This document shows, piece by piece, positions 17,789-26,992 of a DNA stretch of 64,000 nt (the stretch's first letter is position 1; each line of letters opens with the position of its first letter). The stretch is from an uncultured Schlesneria sp. (GTDB lineage: Bacteria; Planctomycetota; Planctomycetia; Planctomycetales; Planctomycetaceae), in NCBI GenBank assembly GCA_903840265.1, contig CAIMFH010000180.1, forward strand, positions 1-64,000, given 5' to 3'. The translations under genes were made by a program, and so were the position numbers. The notes under the pieces were generated by a model. That model saw nothing but the letters and a program-made list of their open reading frames with translations, did not search any database and was not told the DNA's origin.

Positions 17789-18565
17789 ATGGCCACTGCC
17801 GCTGCTGTTCATCCCGACGAGACAGAATCCGCTCTTATTTCTCGAGCGCTGTCGGCCTTGAGCCGATGTCATTGGGAAGTTGGCGAGTGTGCCGCTCAAT
17901 GGACCAAGCGATTTGCTCGAGGCCGCACCGATGCCGACTTTGCATCACTGGTGGGGTTGAGTCCCGATCAGGTTTACCAGCGACGGCGAGTCTGGGAAAC
18001 TTTTGGCGATGTCTGCGAAAACTATGCGAACCTGAAGTGGTCTCACTTCTATGCTTCACTGAATTGGGACGACGCGGCGGAATGCCTGCAGTGGGCTCAG
18101 GACGTTCAGGCGGGTGTTGCTGAAATGCGAGCCTGGCGACGGGCTCAGCATGGCGAAGATTTGAGCGAAGTCTCCAGCGACGAGTCGATGGGATTCGGCC
18201 CCGTGGAACTCGCGTTCCCCGGTGAGGCGGCTCCGGCCCGGGAGTCATTCGCGGCTGAGTCTGCCCCGTCAGAAGGATTGCACACGGCCGCCTTGGCGGC
18301 GGGTGGCAATCAACCCGCCACAAGTTCTGAGTACGCCCCCTTTCGAGAAGACGCCGCCACGGCCCCCGCTCGAGAAAACAGCGAGCGACAGGAACCGACC
18401 ACGGAACAGTTGGTCAAGCGCATGACGACCGCGATTGAACGCTGTCACGGTGCAATGAACTCACAGTTCAACAAGCAATTTGCCAAGCTTCCTGAGAAGG
18501 TTCGCAAGCGGTTCTTGAAGGCCGTCGAACAACTTTCAGAGAAGGTCGCTCAGATTGATGAGTGA
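17789..18565 (+). CDS. Hypothetical protein with possible HTH
   Basis: The 258-aa product starts with a helical domain: HWEVGECAAQWTKRFARGR, then DFASLVGLSPDQVYQRRRVWETF (about residues 52-74), which reads like a helix-turn-helix, then WSHFYASLNWDDAAECLQWAQ and MRAWRRAQHGE. A Pro/Ala/Glu-rich linker (about 135-195) leads to a C-terminal Lys-rich helix (FNKQFAKLPEKVRKRFLKAVEQL). This could be a DNA-binding protein, but I recognise no named family. It lies alone between two R3 repeats. Confidence 0.7.
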   Translation: MATAAAVHPDETESALISRALSALSRCHWEVGECAAQWTKRFARGRTDADFASLVGLSPDQVYQRRRVWETFGDVCENYANLKWSHFYASLNWDDAAECLQWAQDVQAGVAEMRAWRRAQHGEDLSEVSSDESMGFGPVELAFPGEAAPARESFAAESAPSEGLHTAALAAGGNQPATSSEYAPFREDAATAPARENSERQEPTTEQLVKRMTTAIERCHGAMNSQFNKQFAKLPEKVRKRFLKAVEQLSEKVAQIDE

Positions 18566-18641
18566 CGGCAGCGTCGCAGCATGTGCGGAGCAGCAGGCCG
18601 ATGAACGCGACGTGATTGCCATTCGATTCCGGTAAACAATG

Positions 18642-18752
18642 CGTGGTGACGCTGAATGTTGCACACGCTCGTCACCCGATCAGAGCGATCTCAGCGACGC
18701 GAAGACACTGGTGGCCCAGAGCAGGCACCAGTGGCACCCAATCGGAAATCCA
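18642..18752 (+). repeat. Hairpin repeat R3, copy 2
   Basis: Second copy of the unit at 16513-16623. The terminal stem here is CACTGGTGGCC ... GGCACCAGTG; where copy 1 has a C-G pair this copy has T-A, so pairing is kept. It ends about 100 nt before the HtrA-like gene. Confidence 0.8.
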
Positions 18753-18858
18753 AATCGAACATAAGTGTTCGCCCTGAGTACGGGTACAGCGCGACTGGCG
18801 TTCGATCCGGCTGACAGTAGAATTCAGACGGCTTTCCACGCACCTTGGAATTTCCGTC

Positions 18859-20040
18859 ATGAATGATAGTTCATCTCCCGGCAATCCAGAATTGCCCCGA
18901 TCACAACGCCACGGCACGCCACCCAGTGGTTCGGTGCCGGTGTGGCTGGTGGCCACGCTGCTGGTCACCATTTCGGCATTGATGCTACGCAATGCCGGGT
19001 ACCTTCCATGGCTGGCAGCTCCCGCGGCGACTCAACCTCGACCCATCACGCCACGTGGTGATCTGGCGGATGACGAAAAATCGACGATCGAGATTTTTCG
19101 CAAGGCCTCGCCCAGCGTCGTCTACGTCACTTCGCTCTCTCATCGACGCGATCGACTGAGCCTGAATGAGATGGACATCCCCGAAGGATCGGGGACTGGC
19201 TTTGTCTACGATGACGTGGGCCACATCGTGACGAACTACCACGTGATTCGGAATGCGCAGTCTGCGAAGGTGACGCTCGCCGATAACTCCACGTGGGAAG
19301 CTCGATTGGTCGGGTATGAAGCGAACAAAGATCTCGCCGTGCTGCGGGTCGACGTTCCGCCTGATCGACTTCGCAAAATCGACATCGGCGAATCGTCCAA
19401 TCTGCAGGTTGGTCAAAAGGTGTTTGCGATCGGCAGTCCGTTCGGACTCGATCAGACGCTAACGACCGGGGTCATCAGTGGCTTGGGACGTGAGATGACA
19501 TCGATCGGCGGTCAACCGATTGAAGGGGTGATTCAAACAGACGCCGCCATCAATCCCGGCAATTCAGGCGGACCATTGTTGGATAGTGCGGGCCGTTTGA
19601 TCGGCGTCAATACGATGATCGTCAGCCGGTCCGGTACGTTTTCGGGTGTCGGGTTTGCGGTCCCGGTCGATATCGTTAATCAATTCGTACCCGAGTTGAT
19701 CCTGTACGGTTCCATCCAACGCGGCGTCCTGGGTGTTGCCGTCTTCGAAGATTCAATTGCCAGACAATTGGGAGTTCGCAGTGGGGCAGTGATTCAACGA
19801 GTCCACAAAAACGGCGGTGCTGCTGCGGCCGGGATCAAGCCGACGACGATCGATGACGATGGAAAGATACAGCTGGGCGATGTCATCGTGGAACTGGACG
19901 GGCGTGCGATCCGCTCGTCGAATGATCTGGCTAAGTCTTTGGACGGCCACAAGCCACTCGAAAAGGTCGCGGTCGTGGTCGAACGCGGACAGAAGCGAGT
20001 TTCGATGACGGTCGAACTGCAAGAGGCTCCGAAAAACTGA
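18859..20040 (+). CDS. Membrane-anchored HtrA/DegP-family serine protease
   Basis: This S1C protease degrades or processes damaged envelope proteins. The 393-aa product has one N-terminal membrane helix (PVWLVATLLVTISALML, about residues 27-43), a trypsin-like domain with the full triad (His128 in TNYHVI, Asp158 in NKDLAVL, Ser236 in NPGNSGGPL) and one C-terminal PDZ domain (about 290-385). A single PDZ and a membrane anchor resemble DegS more than DegP. The STAS gene follows after about 180 nt, so coupling is uncertain. Confidence 0.95.
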   Translation: MNDSSSPGNPELPRSQRHGTPPSGSVPVWLVATLLVTISALMLRNAGYLPWLAAPAATQPRPITPRGDLADDEKSTIEIFRKASPSVVYVTSLSHRRDRLSLNEMDIPEGSGTGFVYDDVGHIVTNYHVIRNAQSAKVTLADNSTWEARLVGYEANKDLAVLRVDVPPDRLRKIDIGESSNLQVGQKVFAIGSPFGLDQTLTTGVISGLGREMTSIGGQPIEGVIQTDAAINPGNSGGPLLDSAGRLIGVNTMIVSRSGTFSGVGFAVPVDIVNQFVPELILYGSIQRGVLGVAVFEDSIARQLGVRSGAVIQRVHKNGGAAAAGIKPTTIDDDGKIQLGDVIVELDGRAIRSSNDLAKSLDGHKPLEKVAVVVERGQKRVSMTVELQEAPKN

Positions 20041-20058
20041 TCGCGGAGAAAGCGCTGG

Positions 20059-20078
20059 ATTCCCGCCTGCGCGGGAAT
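20059..20078. repeat. 20-nt ATTCCC/GGGAAT palindrome, dRS3-like
   Basis: A 20-nt inverted repeat begins ATTCCCGC, ends GCGGGAAT and sits just after the protease stop codon. It has the ATTCCC-N8-GGGAAT layout of the neisserial dRS3 element, with a similar GC core. It may act as a terminator stem or as a dispersed repeat. Confidence 0.6.
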
Positions 20079-20223
20079 GACGGGAAGGGCGACTGGAGAA
20101 AGTCGCTGTCAGCGAGCGGGACGAGCGTGGATGGATTTGCTAAGATTGGCAACCGCTTCTCGCGATATTCTTCGACGGCTTCGTTCCAAGTTCCCCATTA
20201 CAGCCTAATTGCAGGTGAAATCG

Positions 20224-20589
20224 ATGACTAACTCCGGGCCGTTGAGTGTCGTCAAAGAGGGCAATGTCACGGTGGTGATCTTCGGATCCGGGCAGCGCCA
20301 CCTGAGCGAAATTGGCCTGGAGGCCATTCAAACTCAGTTAGTGGCGGTTGCCGAAACAGCCCGTCCGCCGCGACTGGTGCTGGACATGGCCGCGACCGAG
20401 TTCTTTGGCTCGTCGTTTATCGAAGTGCTGTTTAAGGTCTGGAGAGAGCTGAACACGCAGCCGGAAGCCAAGTTTGCGATCAGCGGACTTCAGGACCATT
20501 GCCGCGAAGTGCTGGAGATTACGAATCTCTACAAGCTGTGGCCGATATTTGCGACTCGATCCGAAGCCATTGCCGCAACGTCAGTGTGA
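20224..20589 (+). CDS. STAS-domain protein (anti-sigma factor antagonist type)
   Basis: I use the ATG at 20224; an upstream start adds five residues. The 121-aa product is a single STAS domain: VVKEGNVTVVIFG, then RLVLDMAATEFFGSSFIEVLFKVW, then KFAISGLQDHCREVLEITNLYKLWPIF. The usual phosphorylated Ser of SpoIIAA-like proteins lies in a D-x-S-G motif; here it reads EFFGSSF, so a serine is present in about the right place. Such proteins are switched by kinases and dephosphorylated by SpoIIE-type phosphatases; one of the latter lies at 32584, but a link is inference. Confidence 0.85.
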   Translation: MTNSGPLSVVKEGNVTVVIFGSGQRHLSEIGLEAIQTQLVAVAETARPPRLVLDMAATEFFGSSFIEVLFKVWRELNTQPEAKFAISGLQDHCREVLEITNLYKLWPIFATRSEAIAATSV

Positions 20590-20618
20590 TGATGTGACGG
20601 GCACGGCACACGGAGAGG

Positions 20619-20757
20619 CTGTGATTTTATCGCCACCGATCTTGAATCGGTGGTTCTCGCGCCTCTGCACTACTCACAAACAACTGGCAATCACATTTGA
20701 TGTCGTGCACAAGCGCGGGGACCACCGAGATGAACTCGGTGGCGTGAAAAATCACAC
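20619..20757. repeat. Palindromic element with nested hairpins
   Basis: Two arms of about 55 nt (20619-20674 and 20703-20757) are imperfect inverted copies. Each arm itself contains a perfect small hairpin: CCACCGAT-CTTGA-ATCGGTGG in the left and CCACCGAG-ATGA-ACTCGGTGG in the right. The outer ends share GTGATTTT. The layout is like a MITE or structured transcript 3' end. Confidence 0.7.
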
Positions 20758-20839
20758 GCTCGGAGTGTGCCTACTACATTAACACAGAGTGCTTCGGTAA
20801 GTGGACGCGATCCAGATCTGACGAACAAGGCACCCGCCA

Positions 20840-21004
20840 TCATCGAGGGCGCGGAGAGGATACGCCGTCAGTGGCTTCTTCGTCCAACACGGGCTCTTGA
20901 ATGCGGAAGGTTACTTCGCCGTTTTCAAGGTCGATCACCGTGACAGTGAATTCACCGATTTGTAGAACTTCGCCAACAGTGAGTTCGATTTCGTGGAGCG
21001 ACAT
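20840..21004 (-). CDS. 54-aa CsrA-like small protein
   Basis: GGAGGTG lies five bases before the ATG at 21004, a near-ideal ribosome-binding site, so this short gene is probably real. The sequence VGEVLQIGEFTVTVIDLENG parallels the CsrA core (VGE-x-x-x-IG-x-x-x-x-VTVL-x-x-x-G). However, the CsrA RNA-contact arginines near the start (TRR/TRK) and the HREE motif are missing, and the C-terminus is acidic then Ser/Pro/Arg-rich. It may be a divergent CsrA-fold protein or an unrelated beta protein. It is a monocistronic gene downstream of glnD on the same strand. Confidence 0.65.
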   Translation of the reverse strand: MSLHEIELTVGEVLQIGEFTVTVIDLENGEVTFRIQEPVLDEEATDGVSSPRPR

Positions 21005-21232
21005 AGCCCACCTCCGTGTGACCATGAGACCGATGCAACCAATGAGGACGGGGCGACTATAACGACCTCGTCACGATGTGACAACCTTCCACATGCCCTC
21101 TTCAGGTTGTTGATCGGGATCTAACGCATGCATTCATCGTTCACTCAGCGTCATCACAGGTTGTTCCACGCATAGTGCATAAGCCCGAATCCATCGAGAC
21201 AAGCTCGAAGGGGCTGAGTCTGCATGAGGATA

Positions 21233-23977
21233 TTAGGCAGACTGTTCACTGAGTGCCGACTTCTCGAAGATCGTCAGGTCATTCATCAAGTGCTGGCGGA
21301 TTGCTTTCAAGCGTTCCCCATCATCAATTTTGTGACCGTCTGAATCGGTAATAAAGAACACGTCCAGAACCTGATCGAAGTGCGTCGCAATCTTGGCGAG
21401 CGCCACGCTGAGTTGCAGCACAAACAGCGATCGCGTGATCTCGTACAACAATCCCGGGCGGTCATGCGCGAAGACATCGATCACGGTGTAACGATCCGAG
21501 GTTTCATTATCGATGACGACTCGCAATGGCAGGTCCGAGACCGGCCCCTGGGCGGCTTTCACCGCAAAACGGCCGCGGGACTTCAACAATGTCTGCACAT
21601 CGGTTTCACCGCGCAGGACTTTTCGAATGGCGGCAGCAACTTCCTCGGTGCGAAATTCGGGGATCTCGCCGGCATGATCCGCGTCTCGCACGCGCAGCGC
21701 ATCGATGATGATTCCATCTTGCGTCGTGCAAATGGTCGCGGTCAAAATCTCCATCCGTTTCGCGGCGAGGACACCCGCGAGTTTGTGAAAGCAACCACTC
21801 GCCACAGATTCGGCCGCAATCATCCGATACTCGACAGTACCGGTTTCGGCATCGTACTGAGCCTCGACGTGGATCTCATCGGGTCGTCGAGCGCGAATGA
21901 CGCGCATATCAGCGGCAATCCGGACTGGCGGGGTTTCGAGCAAATAATGGCCGGGACTGAGTTCGACCCGCTTCTGCCAGACTTTCGCTTCAGTGCTGTC
22001 CTGCTCTTCGTTGGCTATTGAAGTCGGTGAAGCGAGGCAAAGGTCGACCACTTGCTGTTCGATCTGGCGCAAACGAGTCGACTCATCGAACAGGTGGCTC
22101 TTGCCGCTCAGCCATAACATCGTCCGCTCGTAGAGCGTCGTCAGCAGTTCCGCCTTCCATTCGTTCCAGGTATTTGGCCCGACCGCGGAGATGTCGGACG
22201 CCGTCAGGATAAAGAGCATTCGCAGCGCATCCGGGCTGCCGACTTCGTGGCTGAATTTCAGCAACAAAGCTCGATCGCCGATGTCGCGACGCAAGGCCAG
22301 ATCCGCCATCTTCAAGTGGCGATGCACGAGAAACATCACCAGGTCACGCTGATGATCTGGCAGGCCCAGACGGATCGCTGCTTCTTCAGCCAGGCGGCGA
22401 CCAAGCTCACTGTGGTCTTCTTCAAAGCCCTTGCCGGCGTCATGCAGCAACAGGGCGAGATGCAGCAATTCTTTATGGTGTATCTCACGATAGGCCTGTC
22501 CGAGGGCGCCTGGATCATCCAAAAAACCTTCGGCCGCTTCGATGGTTCGCAGGGTGTGCTCATCGACCGTGAAATGGTGATACTGATTGAACTGCAACAG
22601 ACAGCGAATATGCTGCCAGCACGGGAGTACCGCCTCCAAGACACCTGTTTCATACAAGCCGCGCAGAGCAACGCCGAGCTTTCCCGTCGTCCGCAGCAAT
22701 GCCAGGAACGAATGAGCCGCTTCGGCAGACAGCTGTGTCGGCGGACGAAGCGACTGGGCTTTGATCATTTCCAGCAGATGGGGCGCGACGGTGACGTGAT
22801 ACCGAGCCGCCGTCATAAACAGCTTTAAGATCCCATCGAGAGAAGAGAGCGCTGCGACTCGATGACGCCGGGCGATATCGACGTAGTCAGGTCCGACGTA
22901 GTAGATGTTGTCGACGCGATACGACATCACAAACCGCAGAATGCGTTCAACCAGCGGCGAGCGTCTGCTGCGGCTGACGAATCGTCGCGCAATCTCAGCC
23001 ACGGCACTGCTATGCTGGAAATACTCCTGCATAAACCGTTCGACGGGCAATTGAGCACCGAAGGCCAGAATGTTTCGCTTCTTGGCGATGCGCAATTGAT
23101 CCTCGCGCGTGAGCACATCCTGCTCTTTGCCGGCGGCAAGATGCAGATCGATTCGCAGCCCTGTGAGAAACTCGTGAGCGTGAACGAGTCGACGCGCTTC
23201 TTCCATCGTGATCGCAGAATTCAGCCTCAACGAATCGATGTCTGCTGCGCCATAGGTGGCAAAGCCGATCCAACGGATCAGATGCAGATCGCGCAGGCCT
23301 CCCAGCGATCGCTTCAGATCCGGCTCAAGCTGCTGTGTTGTCGCTCCGTAGTCGGCTCGCTCTTTATCACGCGACGCCACGGCGTCCGCGATGAAGTGCA
23401 GACGACGTGACTTCACAACCTGGCGGCGAAACTGAGACTGGAGTTGCTCGGTTAATGCTGGCGAACCCCACAAGTGACGAGCATCGACGAGCGCCGTGGC
23501 AAACTGCGGTTCCTGCTTGGCCCATTGAATCGAATCGGTCAAGGTGCGGGCGCTGGCTCCGACTTTCAGGCCACAATCCCAGAGGTCGCGCTGCACTTGC
23601 GCCGCGAAGGGTTGATAGATCTTTTCGACAGCAGGCGAATACAGAAAGAGCAGATCGACGTCCGAGTACGGACACATCTCGGCACGGCCGCTACCGCCAA
23701 CAGCCAGCAGCGCAGTCTGCGTCTGAACGGCCAGTCGAGATTCTTCGTTCAATGATTGAAGATGGGAGAGCAGAACCGCGATGACGAATTCGTCAAACAG
23801 CTCTGACTGAAGTGCCGTCGTATGTACGGCCGATCCGCCGTGTTCGAAACGTTCACGAACCCGTCGACGGATTTCGTCGAGACGACTTTTCAGTTGCGCA
23901 ATTCGATCAGCACCAGCCGCAAGATTAGGCACCATGGGCAGCGCACTTTTCGCATCGCGGACAACAGCTTCCACCAT
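21233..23977 (-). CDS. glnD: PII uridylyltransferase / uridylyl-removing enzyme
   Basis: GlnD adds UMP to PII proteins when glutamine is low and removes it when glutamine is high. The 914-aa protein has the full domain order: nucleotidyltransferase with GGSGRAEMCPYSDVDLLFLY (about residues 94-113), GlnE/GlnD linker, HD domain with LLLHDAGKGFEEDHS (about 495-510), and two C-terminal ACT domains, the last with DVFAHDRPGLLYEITR. AAGGAC precedes the ATG. It is the last gene of the amt-PII-PII-glnD series. Confidence 0.96.
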   Translation of the reverse strand: MVEAVVRDAKSALPMVPNLAAGADRIAQLKSRLDEIRRRVRERFEHGGSAVHTTALQSELFDEFVIAVLLSHLQSLNEESRLAVQTQTALLAVGGSGRAEMCPYSDVDLLFLYSPAVEKIYQPFAAQVQRDLWDCGLKVGASARTLTDSIQWAKQEPQFATALVDARHLWGSPALTEQLQSQFRRQVVKSRRLHFIADAVASRDKERADYGATTQQLEPDLKRSLGGLRDLHLIRWIGFATYGAADIDSLRLNSAITMEEARRLVHAHEFLTGLRIDLHLAAGKEQDVLTREDQLRIAKKRNILAFGAQLPVERFMQEYFQHSSAVAEIARRFVSRSRRSPLVERILRFVMSYRVDNIYYVGPDYVDIARRHRVAALSSLDGILKLFMTAARYHVTVAPHLLEMIKAQSLRPPTQLSAEAAHSFLALLRTTGKLGVALRGLYETGVLEAVLPCWQHIRCLLQFNQYHHFTVDEHTLRTIEAAEGFLDDPGALGQAYREIHHKELLHLALLLHDAGKGFEEDHSELGRRLAEEAAIRLGLPDHQRDLVMFLVHRHLKMADLALRRDIGDRALLLKFSHEVGSPDALRMLFILTASDISAVGPNTWNEWKAELLTTLYERTMLWLSGKSHLFDESTRLRQIEQQVVDLCLASPTSIANEEQDSTEAKVWQKRVELSPGHYLLETPPVRIAADMRVIRARRPDEIHVEAQYDAETGTVEYRMIAAESVASGCFHKLAGVLAAKRMEILTATICTTQDGIIIDALRVRDADHAGEIPEFRTEEVAAAIRKVLRGETDVQTLLKSRGRFAVKAAQGPVSDLPLRVVIDNETSDRYTVIDVFAHDRPGLLYEITRSLFVLQLSVALAKIATHFDQVLDVFFITDSDGHKIDDGERLKAIRQHLMNDLTIFEKSALSEQSA

Positions 23978-24279
23978 GAGCTTGTCCTTGAAGGCGAACA
24001 GGATATTTGAAAAACATCCCTATCCGGGAAGACCCGTACTGCTGACGTGACGAATGCCCCAATCCTGTTCGGCAAAGAAACGGAGATCGGAGCACCCCAA
24101 CAGAACCGAGCGCCGCGCGAACAGTCGCGCGGCACCTCGATCTGTTGTCGATTCCTGCATACCTAGATGACCGTGCATGATGGTGGCCGATTCGGATTCA
24201 ATCGAAGACACGGCCATGTCGAAGACTCCAAGACCGTGGCACCCATTATCCATACCGCCAGAGCATCGCGCACCGTCAG
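23978..24279. other. Gap between glnB copy 1 and glnD, with R2 repeat
   Basis: About 300 nt without a gene. It contains an R2 repeat copy at 24198-24246 and a small CGCGCGAACAGTCGCGCG palindrome near 24113-24132. These could terminate or attenuate transcription before glnD, so glnD may have its own promoter. Confidence 0.5.
24198..24246 (+). repeat. Hairpin repeat R2, copy 2
   Basis: Nearly identical to the copy at 11363: ATCGAAGACACGGCC, a GTCGAAGACTCCAAGA centre, and CCGTGGCACCCA. Located just after the stop codon of the first PII gene (in transcription order). Confidence 0.75.
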
Positions 24280-24648
<369 letters not shown>

Positions 24649-24748
24649 TTATCGAGATCGTTACGGAGCGCGGTGATTTATCGGCGGGTTGTTCGCACGC
24701 TGAAGCCATTCAACTGCCTGACCGCATTTTCCGAACTGTTGTTGCCGA

Positions 24749-25268
<520 letters not shown>

Positions 25269-26666
25269 TTAGTGGAAGATGTAGCCTTCTTCGCCGTGTT
25301 GATCGATATCCAATCCTTGCAATTCACCTGCCTGATTGACTCGCAATCCCACGATCGCGTCGACGATTTTCAGCAGGATGACCGTTCCAACAATTGCCAG
25401 ACCGATGGCGGCCACCGCACCAACAGCCTGAGCCACCAATTGATGAGCGTTCCCCTCTAACAACCCAAACTTTCCGGCGTCATTCGTGACGGCCTTCGAT
25501 GCGAACACACCAGTCAGCAGGGCACCCAGCGTCCCGCCCACTCCGTGAACACCGAACGCGTCCAGCGAGTCATCGTAACCGAATTTGTTCTTCACTGTCG
25601 TACAGAAGTAGAAGCAGAGGATACCTGCCAGAAAACCAATCGCAATCCCAGCCAACGGCGTACACGATCCACTCGCCGGCGTAATGCCAACCAAACCCGC
25701 GACTGCACCAGAGCAGGCTCCCAAAATACTCGCCTTCCCCCGCTTCAGCCATTCGATTCCCGCCCAAGTGACCGTTCCGGCAGCGGCGGACATGTGAGTT
25801 GCGACGAAGGCATTGGCTGTCAGTTCAGTGGACGCCAGCGCGCTACCGGCGTTAAAACCGAACCAGCCGACCCACAGCAAAGCAGCACCAATGCAGGTGT
25901 ACGTCAAGTTGTGCGGAGGCATCGGTTCCTGGCCGAACCCAAGTCGCTTGCCTAACAAAATGGCACAGACCAGAGCTGAGAATCCGCTGGTGATGTGAAC
26001 CACGGTTCCACCGGCGAAATCAAACGCTCGGTAAGTGGCATCGCCGTTGAATTCGGAACACCAGCCTTTGTCAGCCCAAACCCAATGTGCGACAGGACAG
26101 TAAATCAGCGTTCCCCACAGCACTGAAAACAGCACCATAGAGGTGAACTTCATGCGTTCCGCAAAGGCACCACAAATCAGCGCGGGCGTGATGATGAAGA
26201 ACATCATCTGAAAAACCATGTGAATTGAACGAGGAATCTCGTGCCCGGCCGGACCAAATCGAGGTATGACTTGCGCATTGTTAACCCAAGTGGGGGTAAC
26301 GCCCTGCAAGCCCGCGTAACCGAAGTCACCGATCAATCCGAGGCCGCCCGCATCCCCACTGAAGACAAGACTGTAGCCCCACATCGCCCAGACCAGCGAC
26401 ATGATCCCCATCAGGAACACGCACTGCATCATCACGCCAAGAATATTTTTCTTGCGAACGAGTCCCCCATAGAACAACGACAAACCAGGTGCTGTCATCA
26501 TGAGCACCAGTGCTGACGCAGTAAGCGACCAAGCAATATCCGCTCCATTAAATGGCACAGCGGCGACTGCTGCGGACCCGACCGCGGGCTCTTCTGCCAA
26601 GACACTACTCGAACAAAAACACCACAAACTTGCGGTCGCGAGCGCGGACCTACACCAAAGCTTCAC
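25269..26666 (-). CDS. amt: Ammonium transporter
   Basis: The start is GTG at 26666, with AAGGAG at good spacing; the longer frame would precede the signal sequence. The 465-aa product has a cleavable signal (ALATASLWCFCSSSVLA) and about 11 membrane helices, as in AmtB. The pore twin histidines are in VVHITSGFSAL and FGVHGVGGTLGALLTG. LSLFYGGLVRKKN and the PASGSCTPLAG segment are typical. It heads the nitrogen operon and has a sigma-54-like promoter upstream. Confidence 0.96.
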   Translation of the reverse strand: MKLWCRSALATASLWCFCSSSVLAEEPAVGSAAVAAVPFNGADIAWSLTASALVLMMTAPGLSLFYGGLVRKKNILGVMMQCVFLMGIMSLVWAMWGYSLVFSGDAGGLGLIGDFGYAGLQGVTPTWVNNAQVIPRFGPAGHEIPRSIHMVFQMMFFIITPALICGAFAERMKFTSMVLFSVLWGTLIYCPVAHWVWADKGWCSEFNGDATYRAFDFAGGTVVHITSGFSALVCAILLGKRLGFGQEPMPPHNLTYTCIGAALLWVGWFGFNAGSALASTELTANAFVATHMSAAAGTVTWAGIEWLKRGKASILGACSGAVAGLVGITPASGSCTPLAGIAIGFLAGILCFYFCTTVKNKFGYDDSLDAFGVHGVGGTLGALLTGVFASKAVTNDAGKFGLLEGNAHQLVAQAVGAVAAIGLAIVGTVILLKIVDAIVGLRVNQAGELQGLDIDQHGEEGYIFH

Positions 26667-26992
26667 TCTGATCTCCTTGAGCACTAAAGAGATGCTGGAA
26701 ACTGCTTGCTGGCAAACGCTGCCAGTCGATTCAGATTTTTCGCCGCCTTCCTTGTTCCGATGGCAGGGAAGGCGACTGTTCCTTAGGCAAGTCGCGTGCC
26801 GCCTTTTGTGGCGACATGCTTTCCTTCGCACCGAGTGGACGGTATAGCCTTGGCGATCCGCGACATCGCAAAGGGTTTCGCCAACATGGAGAGGTTCTCG
26901 ACGCGGTACCAAAGCCGGATCGCCATCGGGTATCCTCCAGGCCTCTCGCAAAACTAAGCTTTAAGCCCCAACAGATCTTGGAGCCCACTGAG
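26667..26992. other. Divergent regulatory region between amt and prepilin peptidase
   Basis: About 325 nt between the two divergent starts. It holds the amt ribosome-binding site, the sigma-54-like promoter at 26787-26801 and a small palindrome TGCTGGCAAACGCTGCCAG near 26707-26726. I see no sigma-70 boxes I would defend. Confidence 0.5.
26787..26801 (-). promoter_or_regulatory. Sigma-54-type promoter of amt operon
   Basis: On the minus strand the sequence is CGGCACG-CGAC-TTGC, matching the -24/-12 consensus TGGCACG-N4-TTGC at all but one position, with GG and GC exactly 10 nt apart. It ends about 120 nt before the amt GTG start. Sigma-54 control of ammonium transport by NtrC-type activators is well established. 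An enhancer site was not identified. Confidence 0.65.

Noticed and set aside
17325-17861. 178-codon plus-strand open frame
   Set aside because: Arg/Ser/Pro-rich translation without homology, overlapping the better-supported gene at 17789.
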